From Ferruginibacter sp. HRS2-29 (lineage in GTDB: Bacteria > Bacteroidota > Bacteroidia > Chitinophagales > Chitinophagaceae): DNA of 64,000 nt. Each line of letters opens with the position of its first letter. Position 1 is the first letter of the stretch. This document shows positions 18,071-25,722 of this stretch, one piece after another. The stretch lies in assembly GCF_024343615.1 (NCBI RefSeq), contig NZ_RJUB01000126.1:27929-91928 (forward strand), read 5' to 3'. Under the pieces are notes generated by a model. The model was given only the letters and a program-made list of their open reading frames with translations, made no database searches and had not been told where the DNA came from. The position numbers were made by a program, and so were the translations under genes.

Positions 18071-18114
18071 TAGTTTCCTTTAATGAAAAGATGAAATTAT
18101 ATTTCCGGGTAAAA

Positions 18115-18122
18115 TATTTTTG
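18115..18122 (+). promoter_or_regulatory. -7 element TATTTTTG
   Basis: Matches TAnnTTTG and lies 18 bases before the ATG at 18141, giving a short leader. Confidence 0.5.
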
Positions 18123-18140
18123 AATCAATAAACATACAAG

Positions 18141-18707
18141 ATGAGACATTTGATCTTCTTCATGCACTCTTCCCTCGACGGTTTCGTAGCAGGCCCCAAG
18201 GGAGAAATGAACTGGATAAAAGTAGACGATGAAATTTTCGACTTTGTAGCCACCATGACCGACAAGGCCGATACCGCACTCTACGGCCGCACCACCTACG
18301 AAATGATGCAGGGATACTGGCCAACCGCCGGAGATGCACCCGATGCCTCCAAACACGATAAAGAACATTCGGCCTGGTATAAACAGGTTCCCAAAGTAGT
18401 ATTATCCACCACGCTCAGTGAAGAAGGCCTGGAGAATACCACCGTCATCAGCAACCAGCTTGCCGATAACATCAACGCCATAAAACAGCAGGACGGAAAG
18501 AATATCCTCATCTTCGGAAGCCCGCGGGCTTCGCATTCATTATTGGCTGAAGGGTTGGTAGATGAGTTTTGGTTGTTCGTAAACCCTGTGCTGCTGGGCG
18601 AGGGGATACAATTATTCAAAGGAGTGAAGGAAATCACGCAATTAAAATTGGCGGAGGCGAAAACATTTTCTTGTGGGGTGATAGGACTCCATTATGAGAA
18701 GAAATAA
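18141..18707 (+). CDS. Dihydrofolate reductase-like protein (RibD C-terminal fold)
   Basis: This 188-residue cytoplasmic protein has the fold of the RibD C-terminal reductase/DHFR superfamily: HLIFFMHSSLDGFVAGPKGEMNW at the N-terminus, ADTALYGRTTYEMM, KVVLSTTL, and ILIFGSPRASHSLLAEGLVDEFWLFVNPVLLGEGIQLF near the C-terminus. Members bind NADPH. The substrate of this subgroup (YyaP/YwjB-like) is not known, and drug-resistance DHFR activity should not be assumed. It has its own promoter and is convergent with the HAD gene. Confidence 0.85.
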   Translation: MRHLIFFMHSSLDGFVAGPKGEMNWIKVDDEIFDFVATMTDKADTALYGRTTYEMMQGYWPTAGDAPDASKHDKEHSAWYKQVPKVVLSTTLSEEGLENTTVISNQLADNINAIKQQDGKNILIFGSPRASHSLLAEGLVDEFWLFVNPVLLGEGIQLFKGVKEITQLKLAEAKTFSCGVIGLHYEKK

Positions 18708-18861
18708 ACGCCAACTCCTACACCTACACCTACACCTGCACTATTATAATCATCGAGATTTTTTTGCAATTGTTCTTAAGTAAAAGAGATAAGTTATATA
18801 TTATATAAAACACCTCACTTTTTAAGGAGTGAGGTGCTACAAAATGTACTTTCAAAATTTA
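18708..18861. terminator. Intergenic region with bidirectional terminator (hairpin 18811-18836)
   Basis: Starts with a short CTACACCTACACCTA microsatellite (about 18719-18737). At 18811-18836 CACCTCACT pairs with AGTGAGGTG, placed between two convergent genes. Confidence 0.7.
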
Positions 18862-19335
18862 TTAAGCAGGCTGAAAAGCCTTTTGTGATATCGACTTTAC
18901 AACTTCCAGATGTTCCTCAACAAGTCCTATGTAAGGACTTGTTTGTATCAGATTCTTTTTTAAAAAAAGAGGAAGGTCACTTAAAGATTTATCATCATCG
19001 ATAATAAGGAATCCTTCTTCAATTTTATTAGCCTTAAACCAATCCACAATCTCTTGTTTTCTGGTTAGATTATTCAAGTTTTCAGGAAGAGATTCAAGCT
19101 TTTTAATAGTAATACCTCTGGCAGCAAAAATATTTTTCCATTCCTGAATACTATACCTTGCTTTATGAGAGGTTGTAAGCATAACGGTATCTCCTTCAGA
19201 AACTAAATTCTGAAGTACGAAAACTGACTTGCTGCTAAATGCGGGAAATCCATCACTTAATATTTCCGGACTTTTCCAACCTGTGGCAGGAACCATTACA
19301 CCATCTATGTCTAATAAGAATAACATAACAGGCAA
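18862..19335 (-). CDS. HAD-superfamily protein (Swiss-army-knife HAD type)
   Basis: This 157-residue protein begins with the HAD motif I LFLLDIDGV (Asp9 and Asp11). Motif II is represented by TVMLTTSHK, and a late IIDDDKSLSDLP provides the acidic motif IV. It is shorter than classic HAD phosphatases and has almost no cap domain, as in the stand-alone HAD domains related to the Swiss Army Knife RNA-repair proteins. Phosphatase activity on a small molecule or nucleic-acid end is plausible. The start could also be Met4. Confidence 0.72.
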   Translation of the reverse strand: MPVMLFLLDIDGVMVPATGWKSPEILSDGFPAFSSKSVFVLQNLVSEGDTVMLTTSHKARYSIQEWKNIFAARGITIKKLESLPENLNNLTRKQEIVDWFKANKIEEGFLIIDDDKSLSDLPLFLKKNLIQTSPYIGLVEEHLEVVKSISQKAFQPA

Positions 19336-19418
19336 ATTTACAATTTTTACCTGAGCAATCGAACTATCTCATCAATGGGGATATTATTGTATTCTGCGTC
19401 AAGTTCATTCAACATGCT

Positions 19419-19512
19419 TCTGGCGCAAGTGTTCACCGCATCAACTTCCTTCATCACAAAACAGCCGTGATCACTTGTGCCTTCCCAAGTCAGCAGGTCT
19501 GTGACCTGCATC
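19419..19512 (-). repeat. REP-like element R1 (reverse orientation)
   Basis: On the minus strand reads GCAGGTCACAGACCTGC, then ACTTGGGAAGGCACAAGTG and GTGAACACTTGCGCCAGA. It is the degenerate counterpart of R2 (20264-20366) and R3 (23466-23577). Short open frames through it (such as one of 68 codons) are by-products. Confidence 0.75.
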
Positions 19513-19571
19513 AAAACCTCCATGCTTATTCCGTACTCACTCCCCATGAGCACGCTTGCTTTCCATCATTA

Positions 19572-20123
19572 CTACAGGTATTCAATTTTAATCAGCCCTT
19601 TTCTATCAGTATAATAATCAACAGCACTACTATAAATGTACTGTTGCGGCTCATACACAAATCCTGCCCTCACAGGATTTTCATGTAAGTAATCCAGTTT
19701 CTGGCGAAGTATCTCTGGGTTATTCAATTCTATAGGATGATACTCCTGTTGCCAAAATTGAAAATTCTCATTATTACTATTTCTTTTTCCAGCCCGCCCA
19801 AACATATACAACAACCAATTCTTCCTGCTTTCCTTTGGATTATTTTGTATGGCTTGTAGTATCTGTTTACTGGTAAATTTTTTGAAGTCACGTAATATAT
19901 CACTGATGAGCGTTTGTTTTCTTCCACTCATAATCAGGTGCAGGTGATTTGTCATGATTACCCAGGCATTCAGGCATAGTCCTTTGTTTTTCTGGCAATA
20001 TTGAAGGCTGTCTATAAGTATCTGCCGGTATATATCTCTTGTAAAAACATCTATCCAGTCAACAGTACTGAAGGTAATAAAATGAGGTAACTGGTTATCT
20101 CCGGGTTTATATTTACGTGACAT
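19572..20123 (-). CDS. REP-associated tyrosine transposase (RAYT, Y1/IS200-like)
   Basis: This 183-residue HUH endonuclease, read from the Met that opens MSRKYKPGDNQ, has FITFSTVDWIDVF, the HUH-type metal site in VIMTNHLHLIM, a central helix LRDFKKFTSKQILQAI and the RAYT C-terminal pattern LDYLHENPVRAGFV...YIYSSAVDYY. RAYTs are domesticated single-strand transposases that cut and move REP palindromes. REP-like elements lie on both sides in opposite orientation (R1 and R2), the usual arrangement for this family. The frame is open to 20174, but the extra 17 residues do not look conserved. Confidence 0.88.
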   Translation of the reverse strand: MSRKYKPGDNQLPHFITFSTVDWIDVFTRDIYRQILIDSLQYCQKNKGLCLNAWVIMTNHLHLIMSGRKQTLISDILRDFKKFTSKQILQAIQNNPKESRKNWLLYMFGRAGKRNSNNENFQFWQQEYHPIELNNPEILRQKLDYLHENPVRAGFVYEPQQYIYSSAVDYYTDRKGLIKIEYL

Positions 20124-20263
20124 AAATGTTGAATCATTTCTTGCACAAGCTACTATTTGCGGAAGATAAAGCATGGAGGTTTCCAGCAGTTAATCTGGTT
20201 ATTTTAACCATGGAAGATGGTTGTTTTTCTCCTTTTGATAAATTATGGTAAGGATTTGGATCG

Positions 20264-20366
20264 TGGTTCTAAGCCGGTCGCAGACCGGCCGACTTGTGTA
20301 GGCACAAATGGTCACGGCGGGTTTGTAATGGAGGAGATTGGTGCTTTGAACACTTGCGCCAGAGGC
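20264..20366 (+). repeat. REP-like element R2
   Basis: GGTTCTAAGCCGGTCGCAGA begins the element, in which GCCGGTC and GACCGGC form a perfect hairpin around GCA. CACAAATGGTCACGG and GAACACTTGCGCCAGAGG complete it. It is about 80% alike to R3 and lies upstream of the RAYT gene. Confidence 0.85.
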
Positions 20367-20378
20367 TTCATTGCCGGA

Positions 20379-20421
20379 TAGCGCCGTCTTTGCTAGCGAA
20401 GCGAAGCAAACGACGGCGCTA
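20379..20421. repeat. Inverted repeat TAGCGCCGTC...GACGGCGCTA
   Basis: TAGCGCCGTCTTTGCT and AGCAAACGACGGCGCTA pair almost completely around AGCGAAGCGA. The element is directly adjacent to R2. Confidence 0.75.
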
Positions 20422-20580
20422 AAACTAATGCCGTTTTTTAAGGCTATGGCAATTTCCATGTAATGAACCGCGGCATTAAGAAAAGTTGCCCCAACCTAAC
20501 AAACTTTCAACCATCAACCTTCAACTTTCAATCTTCAAATATACCCGCCGCGGGGTATGATAACGCACTCATTAAGAATA

Positions 20581-20588
20581 TACTTTTG
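20581..20588 (+). promoter_or_regulatory. -7 element TACTTTTG
   Basis: Matches TAnnTTTG and ends 22 bases before the ATG at 20611. No clear -33 box is seen. Confidence 0.45.
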
Positions 20589-20610
20589 GTTTCCCTAAAA
20601 CACCATCAGT

Positions 20611-22512
20611 ATGAAGAAGATATTTACCCTGATTTTTACATCCACTATTTTTTTTGCGCAGGCGCAGGACGGCACACTCGATCTCACTTTTGGCACCAAC
20701 GGAAAAGCGTATAATCAATCCGTAGACGCAGCTTCCCGTACCGTTACGTTTGTGCAGGCAGATGGAAAGATCCTGCAGAACAGCAATTCCTACAACAACG
20801 GGCAGACATACGCAGCAGTACGTTACAATGCCAATGGCAGCATCGACAATACTTTCGGCACCAACGGAATGGTGACTACAGAAGTGTCGACCTTCCAGGA
20901 TAACTCTGCCACTATTGCAGCTCAGCCCGATGGCAAAGTGATCGTTGGCGGCGGATCAAATTTTATCAGCGGGGATGGTATGCACCTCCTGAGTAGCCTC
21001 GTGCTGATCCGTTACAATATCGATGGAACACTCGACAACAGTTTCGATACAGATGGGAAAATGCTCTACGATGAACCGGGTTACCTGGCTTCGGCATACA
21101 ACATCAAAGTGCTGCCCGATGGAAAAATACTGGTGGCTGGTTTTGTCAACAACGAAAGCGAAAGCATCCGCTATGGTTTGCTGGCGAGGTTCAATGCCAA
21201 TGGCAGTATCGACAATACTTTCGGCAACAACGGCAGGATCATCCATAGTGTTGGCACGGCTAACAACGATATTTACCAGCTTGCTTTGCAGGCCGATGGA
21301 AAGATAGTAGTGGCCGGAACAGCAACCGTGGCGGGGCATACGCAATACGTAGCGCTCCGCTTCAGCAGCGAAGGCGTGCCCGATAATAGTTTTGGAAACA
21401 ACGGCCAGGCCATCATCAACATCAGCAATTACCAGTCGGGTGTAAAAAGCGTGGCCGTGCAGCCAGACAATAAAGTGATCATTGCGGGCAACAGTAAATT
21501 CATCGCCGGCGATCCTGATAAATTTACCATCGTACGATTGAAAGAGGATGGTTCACTGGATGAAACATTTGCCAGTACCGGTATCTTGTCATTCAACTCC
21601 AGCAACCGCGACGGATCGTTTTACAGCATCCTCATACAGCAAGACAACAAGATCGTGTTGGGCGGTACGCTCACTTCGTACAACATCATCACCCAACGCA
21701 CCAGCAGCGATTTTCTCATTTACCGGTACACATCCGCAGGCGTACTGGATCTAACCCTCACCAACGATTTTGCCCTCGGCCAGTCGGGCACTACCGGCGC
21801 CAGCGGACAAATATATCTTAACGGGGGCACCGACGACCTCTGGGGCAACATCGCTTTCCAGGGAACAAAGCTCATCATCGGCGGTACTTCCTCTTACCAG
21901 CCGCAGGGTAATCCTTTTGAAATACCGAGACTCATAGTGGCGCGTATCAACAACAGCACAGGTACCGTGCTACCGCTCAAGCTGGTAGACTTCACCGCAA
22001 CGGCGATCGGGAAGTCTTCCCGCCTCAACTGGCACACCGAGCAGGAAACCGGAACAAGAACTTTTGAGATACAAAGAAGCACCAATGGCATCCATTTTCA
22101 AAAGATCGGAGCTGTAGCTGCTACCGGTGGACCGCATGGCCAAACGTCCTACAGCTTTACCGATCTTGCTCCATCAAAAGGCATCAACTATTACCGGCTG
22201 GAAATCCTGGATGCGGATGGTAAGTTTACCTGGTCTGATGTGCGCACAGTTTCTTTCGGCAGCACGTTTACGGCAAGCTTCAGTTGTTACCCGGTGCCGA
22301 GTAAAGGGATGATCAACCTGGTGTTTGCTAACAATGAAAAGGGTGGAGTATTAAGCGTTCGAAACATGGTGGGCGCTGAAGTGAAAAGATTTACCATCAC
22401 TGCAGGAGTTTCAACCGAGCGACTGGATCTTTCGATATTGCCAAAAGGCGTGTATAATATTTCAATGTTGCAAGCTGACAAAGCAGCTACGCAGCAGGTG
22501 ATCCTGCAATAA
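20611..22512 (+). CDS. T9SS-exported delta-60-repeat (DUF5122) beta-propeller protein
   Basis: This 633-residue protein has a signal peptide (MKKIFTLIFTSTIFFAQAQ). Six or seven repeats of 60-65 residues follow, each with a PDGKIVVAG-type strand and an RYNANGSIDNTFGTNG-type loop, which is the delta-60/DUF5122 pattern and should form a beta-propeller. Near residue 450 the LPLKLVDFTATAIGKSSRLNW module begins, followed by a type A T9SS C-terminal domain (CYPVPSKGMINLVF onward). It should be displayed on or released from the cell surface. The last two domains are close to those of the protein at 13368-14429, and the terminators of both genes are alike. Confidence 0.85.
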   Translation: MKKIFTLIFTSTIFFAQAQDGTLDLTFGTNGKAYNQSVDAASRTVTFVQADGKILQNSNSYNNGQTYAAVRYNANGSIDNTFGTNGMVTTEVSTFQDNSATIAAQPDGKVIVGGGSNFISGDGMHLLSSLVLIRYNIDGTLDNSFDTDGKMLYDEPGYLASAYNIKVLPDGKILVAGFVNNESESIRYGLLARFNANGSIDNTFGNNGRIIHSVGTANNDIYQLALQADGKIVVAGTATVAGHTQYVALRFSSEGVPDNSFGNNGQAIINISNYQSGVKSVAVQPDNKVIIAGNSKFIAGDPDKFTIVRLKEDGSLDETFASTGILSFNSSNRDGSFYSILIQQDNKIVLGGTLTSYNIITQRTSSDFLIYRYTSAGVLDLTLTNDFALGQSGTTGASGQIYLNGGTDDLWGNIAFQGTKLIIGGTSSYQPQGNPFEIPRLIVARINNSTGTVLPLKLVDFTATAIGKSSRLNWHTEQETGTRTFEIQRSTNGIHFQKIGAVAATGGPHGQTSYSFTDLAPSKGINYYRLEILDADGKFTWSDVRTVSFGSTFTASFSCYPVPSKGMINLVFANNEKGGVLSVRNMVGAEVKRFTITAGVSTERLDLSILPKGVYNISMLQADKAATQQVILQ

Positions 22513-22533
22513 ATTTTCTTCTTCATACAATGG

Positions 22534-22569
22534 GAGGGGGGTAGCTGTTTGGCTGCCCTCTTCTTTTTT
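22534..22569 (+). terminator. Terminator after the propeller gene
   Basis: GGGTAGC and GGCTGCCC pair around TGTTT, followed by TCTTCTTTTTT. It resembles the terminator at 14550-14580. Confidence 0.75.
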
Positions 22570-22601
22570 GCCGGAAAGACGGTAAGATGATCTTCACTTC
22601 A

Positions 22602-22670
22602 CTGTCAGCCTGAACTTGTCGAAGGCGGATTATGCACTAAATGCTGCCTTCGACAAGCTCAGGCTGACAG
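22602..22670. repeat. CTGTCAGCCTGA(A/G)CTTGTCGAAGGC inverted repeat
   Basis: Arms at 22602-22626 and 22646-22670 differ from a perfect palindrome at one base. Same family as 13248-13316. Confidence 0.88.
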
Positions 22671-22724
22671 CAGTTGCTATCATTTTGGAATCCTCCCCTC
22701 AAATATTTTTAACCGCTCAATAAT

Positions 22725-22739
22725 TACCAATTTTTGGTA
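22725..22739. promoter_or_regulatory. Palindrome TACCAATTTTTGGTA before parD (candidate operator)
   Basis: TACCAA and TTGGTA flank TTT, just before the parD start. ParD-type antitoxins usually repress their own operon through such palindromes, so this is the likely operator (inference). Confidence 0.5.
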
Positions 22740-22759
22740 CTTTTATGAAAAATATTATC

Positions 22760-23011
22760 ATGGGACGAAATACTTCTGTTGCCCTGGGCGATTACTTCGA
22801 AAATTTTATAGACAAAAAAGTTTCCGCAGGCAGGTTTAAAAATGCCAGCGAAGTGATAAGGGCCGGATTACGGCTACTGGAAGAAGAAGAAAGCAAGATC
22901 GTTGTTTTAAAAAATGCTATTCAAGAGGGTATCGACAGTAGGGTAGCCAAAAACTTCGATGCAAAAAAACATCTTGCCAAATTAAAAGCCGCCCGAAAGA
23001 AAAATGGTTAA
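22760..23011 (+). CDS. parD: ParD-like type II antitoxin
   Basis: This 83-residue ribbon-helix-helix antitoxin begins [17 protein letters not shown], the usual ParD N-terminus. An upstream ATG at 22745 adds five residues and is less likely. The RHH DNA-binding part occupies about residues 1-45 ([16 protein letters not shown]), and the C-terminal Lys-rich tail should wrap the toxin. It overlaps the toxin start by eight bases (ATGGTTAA). Since parE is frameshifted, the antitoxin may now act alone or against a toxin elsewhere. Confidence 0.9.
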   Translation: MGRNTSVALGDYFENFIDKKVSAGRFKNASEVIRAGLRLLEEEESKIVVLKNAIQEGIDSRVAKNFDAKKHLAKLKAARKKNG

Positions 23012-23302
23012 TTATAGGTTATCCAATAAAGCGGTGGAGGATCTTTCCGGCATCTGGAATTACTCGTACGATGCCTGGGCGAAAGGCAGGCGGAGAAATA
23101 TTACGAACTGCTATTAGCATCCTGCCAGGAATTAGCCACAAAAAATGTTGCCGGTAAACATTACCCCGAAGTTGGCGAAGGAATTTTTGGTTTTGGAACA
23201 GGGATGCATATCATTTTCTACAGGGAAGTTAAGAAAGACAAAATTGAAGTTGTGAGGATATTGCATAGCAGTATGGATTTGAAAATGAGGATGGAGGAAT
23301 AA
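23004..23302 (+). pseudogene. parE: ParE-like toxin, broken by a one-base frameshift
   Basis: From ATG at 23004 the frame reads [20 protein letters not shown], a perfect ParE beginning, but stops early at a TAG near 23115. The family continues in another frame from about 23082: QAEKYYELLLASCQELA, then KHYPEVGEGIFGFGTGMHI and IEVVRILHSSMDLKMRMEE, ending with TAA at 23300-23302. Adding one G to the GGG at 23077-23079 restores a 99-residue toxin of normal length with the sequence WGERQAEKYYE. Either the toxin was inactivated in this strain or the assembly lacks one base in a G run. Confidence 0.85.
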
Positions 23303-23323
23303 CTATTATGATCTTTTTGTAGT

Positions 23324-23346
23324 GGCAGCTTTGTGCTGCCTTTTTT
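23324..23346 (+). terminator. parDE terminator
   Basis: GGCAGC-TTTGT-GCTGCC followed by TTTTTT, 22 bases after the parE stop. Confidence 0.85.
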
Positions 23347-23401
23347 GTTTTTGCCGGGAAGACGGGAAGACTTTGTTTGGCGCAGGAGCTTCACACTAAA
23401 A

Positions 23402-23457
23402 CGCCCGGAGGTTGAAGAAAAACCTCCGGGGTTTTCTGCTAACCCCGGAGCGTTTGG
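23402..23457. repeat. CCTCCGGGG hairpin repeat, second copy
   Basis: CGCCCGGAGGTT pairs with AACCTCCGGGG, followed by a half copy AACCCCGGAGCGTTTGG. Same family as 6297-6375. It is preceded by a single GCCGGGAAGACGGGAAGA word. Confidence 0.75.
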
Positions 23458-23465
23458 GTGGATAG

Positions 23466-23577
23466 TGGTTCTAAGCCGGTCGCAGACCGCCGGACTTGTG
23501 CAGGCACAAGTGGTCACGGAGGGTTTGTAATGGAGGAGAGTAGAGCTGTGAACACTTGCGCCAGAGGGGAAGTACGG
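23466..23577 (+). repeat. REP-like element R3
   Basis: GGTTCTAAGCCGGTCGCAGA, CACAAGTGGTCACGGAGGG and GAACACTTGCGCCAGAGG align with R2 along the full length. It stands alone, 3.3 kb from the RAYT gene, just before the AT-rich islet. The 200 bases between it and the next gene show no gene. Confidence 0.82.
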
Positions 23578-23782
23578 GAAGCCGTAAGAGGGGATGAAAA
23601 AGAAAAGAATATTTGTAATTGTTGGGAGGAATGTGTAGAATTAGGGAATCGTAACCTTATGTCCTTCACTTTGATTGCCAAATTTATTTTTACTTTGTTT
23701 TTGCTACAAACTTCATATGAAGAGCTGAAAGTAAATAAGGAAATAATAATTATAAAACTTTTACTGAATTAACATTGTTGTG

Positions 23783-24526
23783 ATGAATCAAGGTAAAACT
23801 TTGAAGAATGCAAAAATTTTGTTTTTTGTAGGATTAGTCTTAATTATAGTCAGTCCATGGATATTTACAATTACAAATTTTTGGGATCGTTTAAATTTCT
23901 CACAAACTGGACAAATTGGAGATACTATTGGTGGAATAACATCACCCATAGTTAATTTGGTGGGAGCTGGATTAGTATTCTTTGCATTGCAGGCACAAAT
24001 CGAAGCGAATACATTGCTTCAAAATCAACTATTCGCAGATAATATTGAAAAAGAAAAAGAAAAGCAGACTCAAAATCTCAATCAACTTTATACTTATTTA
24101 AATGAAAGTATAAATAATTTTAAGTTTTTGAGTTTGCAAATGGGCTTTACACCAAGTGGGCCAGTGCCGCCGGATCCTGTACTCACAACGGGTAGTGAGG
24201 GTATTTATAATTTATTATCTCAAATTCTTTGCGATTTTCATGGAACCGAAGATGAACTTTTAGATAACCCCTGTGTAGCTGAATTTTTTAGTATTCTTGA
24301 GATTTTTAATCTGCTTTTAGAAAAGCTCCAGACTACATCCAGCGATAATAAAGAGATTTTGACTACATTAACGAAGCATCAATTTCAATATCGAATTCTT
24401 ACAAGAATAAAAAATGAAACTATAGAAGATTTGAAGATAAGTTTTTGTAAAGTATGTAAACATGATCACGGAATTCCTGATAAAATGCTTGCCTTGATTG
24501 AATCAATTAAAAGTAAATTGGGTTAA
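23783..24526 (+). CDS. Two-helix membrane protein, putative phage abortive infection (AbiC-like)
   Basis: This 247-residue protein has two membrane segments (about residues 12-32 and 48-68) separated by NFSQTGQIGDTIGGITSPIV, then FFALQAQIEANTLLQNQ leading into a coiled-coil and a helical cytosolic domain. The GDTxGG...A.QxxxN layout is that of the putative AbiC family, whose members sit in the membrane and are associated with phage abortive infection. A CxxC (FCKVCKHDHG) near residue 226 could bind a metal. Its A+T content is far above the neighbours, which points to transfer. The next gene is a nuclease, 61 bases downstream. The AbiC assignment is moderate. Confidence 0.6.
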   Translation: MNQGKTLKNAKILFFVGLVLIIVSPWIFTITNFWDRLNFSQTGQIGDTIGGITSPIVNLVGAGLVFFALQAQIEANTLLQNQLFADNIEKEKEKQTQNLNQLYTYLNESINNFKFLSLQMGFTPSGPVPPDPVLTTGSEGIYNLLSQILCDFHGTEDELLDNPCVAEFFSILEIFNLLLEKLQTTSSDNKEILTTLTKHQFQYRILTRIKNETIEDLKISFCKVCKHDHGIPDKMLALIESIKSKLG

Positions 24527-24587
24527 CCCTATTTTTTAAAGATAATATTGCAAATATTCAACAGTTTTACATAAAACTAATTCCCTC

Positions 24588-25247
24588 ATGTTAGTTGAAA
24601 ATTTTAAAATAGAGATACAAAGATTTGAATTAGAAAAGTTTGAAAAAAATCTTAAACTATGTAATAGTCCCATAGAAGAAATTTTTGTTGGCAAAATCTA
24701 CAGCTTTTTTTTGAAGCATGGCGTAACAGTGAACTTAATTACTCAAAGAGTTAATGAGTTCGTAATAGTGAATGATACCTTTTTCGAAAGTGTATATTTT
24801 CATTCGAATAGGAAGGGATTAAAGATCAAACTGAATCATTCAAATTCTGAACATGTTGATCCTCTAACTGGCGAACCAGAAAGAATTTGTGGGTTTCAAT
24901 TCACTTGTGGAGATGTTTCTTATCGAATATTTCCTCAATACCCCATATTTAATCATGAAAAATTATATTACGCTGATTTTGTAATAAAAGTTTATGATAG
25001 AAAAAATGTAAACGTAGGCGACTTCGTAATTGAATGTGATGGATTTGCCTGGCATAATACAAAAGAGCAACTGGAACGAGATAATTCAAGGAGTAGATTT
25101 ATTACACTTAATGGCTACAAGATTTTGCGGTATACCGGAAGCGAAATTAACAGAATCGACGACGAGTTTATTATACAACTAGAAAATACTATTTATCAAT
25201 CCATCTTTAATAAAGAAAGTAATTTATACATTTTAAAAAAATACTAA
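24588..25247 (+). CDS. PD-(D/E)XK nuclease, Vsr/DUF559-like
   Basis: This 219-residue protein is not close to a named family, but the C-terminal half carries the endonuclease core: an early Glu in NSPIEEIF (30-31), YADFVI with Asp130, VIECDGFAWHNT with Glu149 and Asp151, and QLERDNSRSRFITLNGYKILRYTGSEI (163-186), which is the Vsr/DUF559 pattern of D.xR....GY.vlR.....I. It likely cuts DNA. The N-terminal 120 residues are unusual and may recognise the target. Like its upstream neighbour it is very A+T-rich, and the two probably form one transferred unit. Confidence 0.7.
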   Translation: MLVENFKIEIQRFELEKFEKNLKLCNSPIEEIFVGKIYSFFLKHGVTVNLITQRVNEFVIVNDTFFESVYFHSNRKGLKIKLNHSNSEHVDPLTGEPERICGFQFTCGDVSYRIFPQYPIFNHEKLYYADFVIKVYDRKNVNVGDFVIECDGFAWHNTKEQLERDNSRSRFITLNGYKILRYTGSEINRIDDEFIIQLENTIYQSIFNKESNLYILKKY

Positions 25248-25293
25248 AAGCAAAACTATAGTTTACATCTTTTCCGCATTATTAAAACCACCA

Positions 25294-25324
25294 TAAAAAA
25301 GTCCCGACATCTTGCTGGGACTTC
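25294..25324 (-). terminator. Terminator between the nuclease and higA
   Basis: AAGTCCC and GGGACTT pair around GACATCTTGCT. On the minus strand the hairpin is followed by a T run, so it mainly serves higA. Confidence 0.75.
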
Positions 25325-25348
25325 TCAAAAAATGTTTCAAAGTCAGGT

Positions 25349-25651
25349 TCACGCTGCTTTCCTGAGTTTATTACGTTCTACAAAAAGATCGTAATAAACC
25401 TGAACCCTCATCCAATATTCAGCCTTGATACCAAGCAGCTTTTCGAGCTTTAGAGAAGTGGCAGCACTTACGTGGCGTTTTCCCCTCAGCAGGTCGCTTA
25501 AATGACTGGGCGCTATACCCAGCTGTTCAGCAAAATCTGCTTTTTTGATATTCCTGGCTTCCAGTTCATCCATAAGGATCTCACCGGGATGTAAGGTTAC
25601 ATCAGTATGTATCTCCTTACCTTTTACATTTAGAACCTTGTAATTGTTCAT
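25349..25651 (-). CDS. higA: HigA-like type II antitoxin
   Basis: This 100-residue XRE-type protein belongs to the HigA addiction-module family: HPGEILMDELEARNI, then the helix-turn-helix KADFAEQLGIAPSHLSDLLRG (about 37-57), then SLKLEKLLGIKAEYWMRVQ. It neutralises the HigB toxin and represses the operon. It lies 71 bases downstream of the toxin gene in the same direction, the usual toxin-first order of hig modules. Confidence 0.92.
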   Translation of the reverse strand: MNNYKVLNVKGKEIHTDVTLHPGEILMDELEARNIKKADFAEQLGIAPSHLSDLLRGKRHVSAATSLKLEKLLGIKAEYWMRVQVYYDLFVERNKLRKAA

Positions 25652-25722
25652 TTTGATTTCTTTTGCCTGTCAAACCTGAGATGCTGTAATACTTTGACAA
25701 AGCTTTTCATTGTTGTAAATAA

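Noticed and set aside
19347..19553. 68-codon open frame on the minus strand between the RAYT and HAD genes
   Set aside because: It runs through REP element R1. The similar peptide in R2 and R3 reflects DNA repeat conservation, and there is no start context.
23458..23772. 104-codon open frame on the plus strand before the AbiC-like gene
   Set aside because: Its first part is REP element R3 and the rest is low-complexity AT-rich DNA without any protein pattern.
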